Assembly (NCBI GenBank): GCA_943914115.1 | Contig: CALUAU010000047.1 | Span: 1 to 14,125, forward strand | Length of the DNA stretch: 14,125 nucleotides | From: an uncultured Microbacteriaceae bacterium | GTDB lineage: Bacteria > Actinomycetota > Actinomycetes > Actinomycetales > Microbacteriaceae | Reading direction: 5' to 3' | Shown: positions 14,116 through 14,125 of the stretch, piece after piece | Layout: each line of letters opens with the position of its first letter | How positions within the stretch are numbered: the first letter of the stretch is position 1 | Notes under the pieces: model-generated | The model's database searches: none | What the model was told of the DNA's origin: nothing | The model's input: the letters and a program-made list of their open reading frames with translations, nothing else | Program-made: the position numbers and the translations under genes

Positions 14116-14125
14116 GCCACCAGTG

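Overview
The window looks like a chromosomal housekeeping region from a high-GC Gram-positive actinobacterium, most likely of the Microbacteriaceae or a close relative. The evidence is the gene order (trmI ... pafB-pafC-tatA-tatC-helY, then lnt and rbpA), the presence of the actinobacteria-specific regulators PafB/PafC and RbpA, frequent GTG/TTG starts, 4-bp GTGA overlaps, and G/C-rich third codon positions. Genus assignment is not possible from this sequence alone.

Layout. Positions 1-138 hold no gene but carry two inverted repeats, one of them an 11-bp perfect stem. A PAC2-family gene runs leftward (139-1044). Divergent from it is a HAD-family phosphatase gene (1183-1884) that appears to be transcribed as a leaderless mRNA and is followed by two tandem hairpins. 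From 1938 to 12633 ten genes run in the same direction with gaps of at most 16 bp or with overlaps, which looks like one long operon: trmI (tRNA m1A58 methyltransferase), two FKBP-type lipoproteins, pafB, pafC, a small membrane protein, tatA, tatC, a HelY-type helicase and lnt. Converging from the right are rbpA (12694-13203) and a glycerophosphodiester phosphodiesterase gene (13348-14115, start possibly outside the window).

How the genes relate. The block corresponds to the actinobacterial 'proteasome neighbourhood' (in Mycobacterium tuberculosis: trmI, mpa, dop, pup, prcB, prcA, pafA, pafB, pafC, tatA, tatC, helY). Here every Pup-proteasome gene is missing. trmI overlaps the first FKBP lipoprotein gene by 4 bp, and the FKBP genes lead straight into pafBC. 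What remains is a DNA-damage regulator pair (PafBC), the Tat export core, two predicted lipoproteins that may fold exported proteins, and the lipoprotein N-acyltransferase that could mature them.

No mobile element, CRISPR array, tRNA, rRNA or defence system was recognised. I do not see a clear new biological system. The points most worth a second look are the clean loss of the Pup-proteasome block with PAC2 and PafBC retained, the FKBP lipoprotein pair in its place, the cysteine-free RbpA with a long lysine-ended tail, the uncharacterised small membrane protein before tatA, and the palindrome at 64-99.
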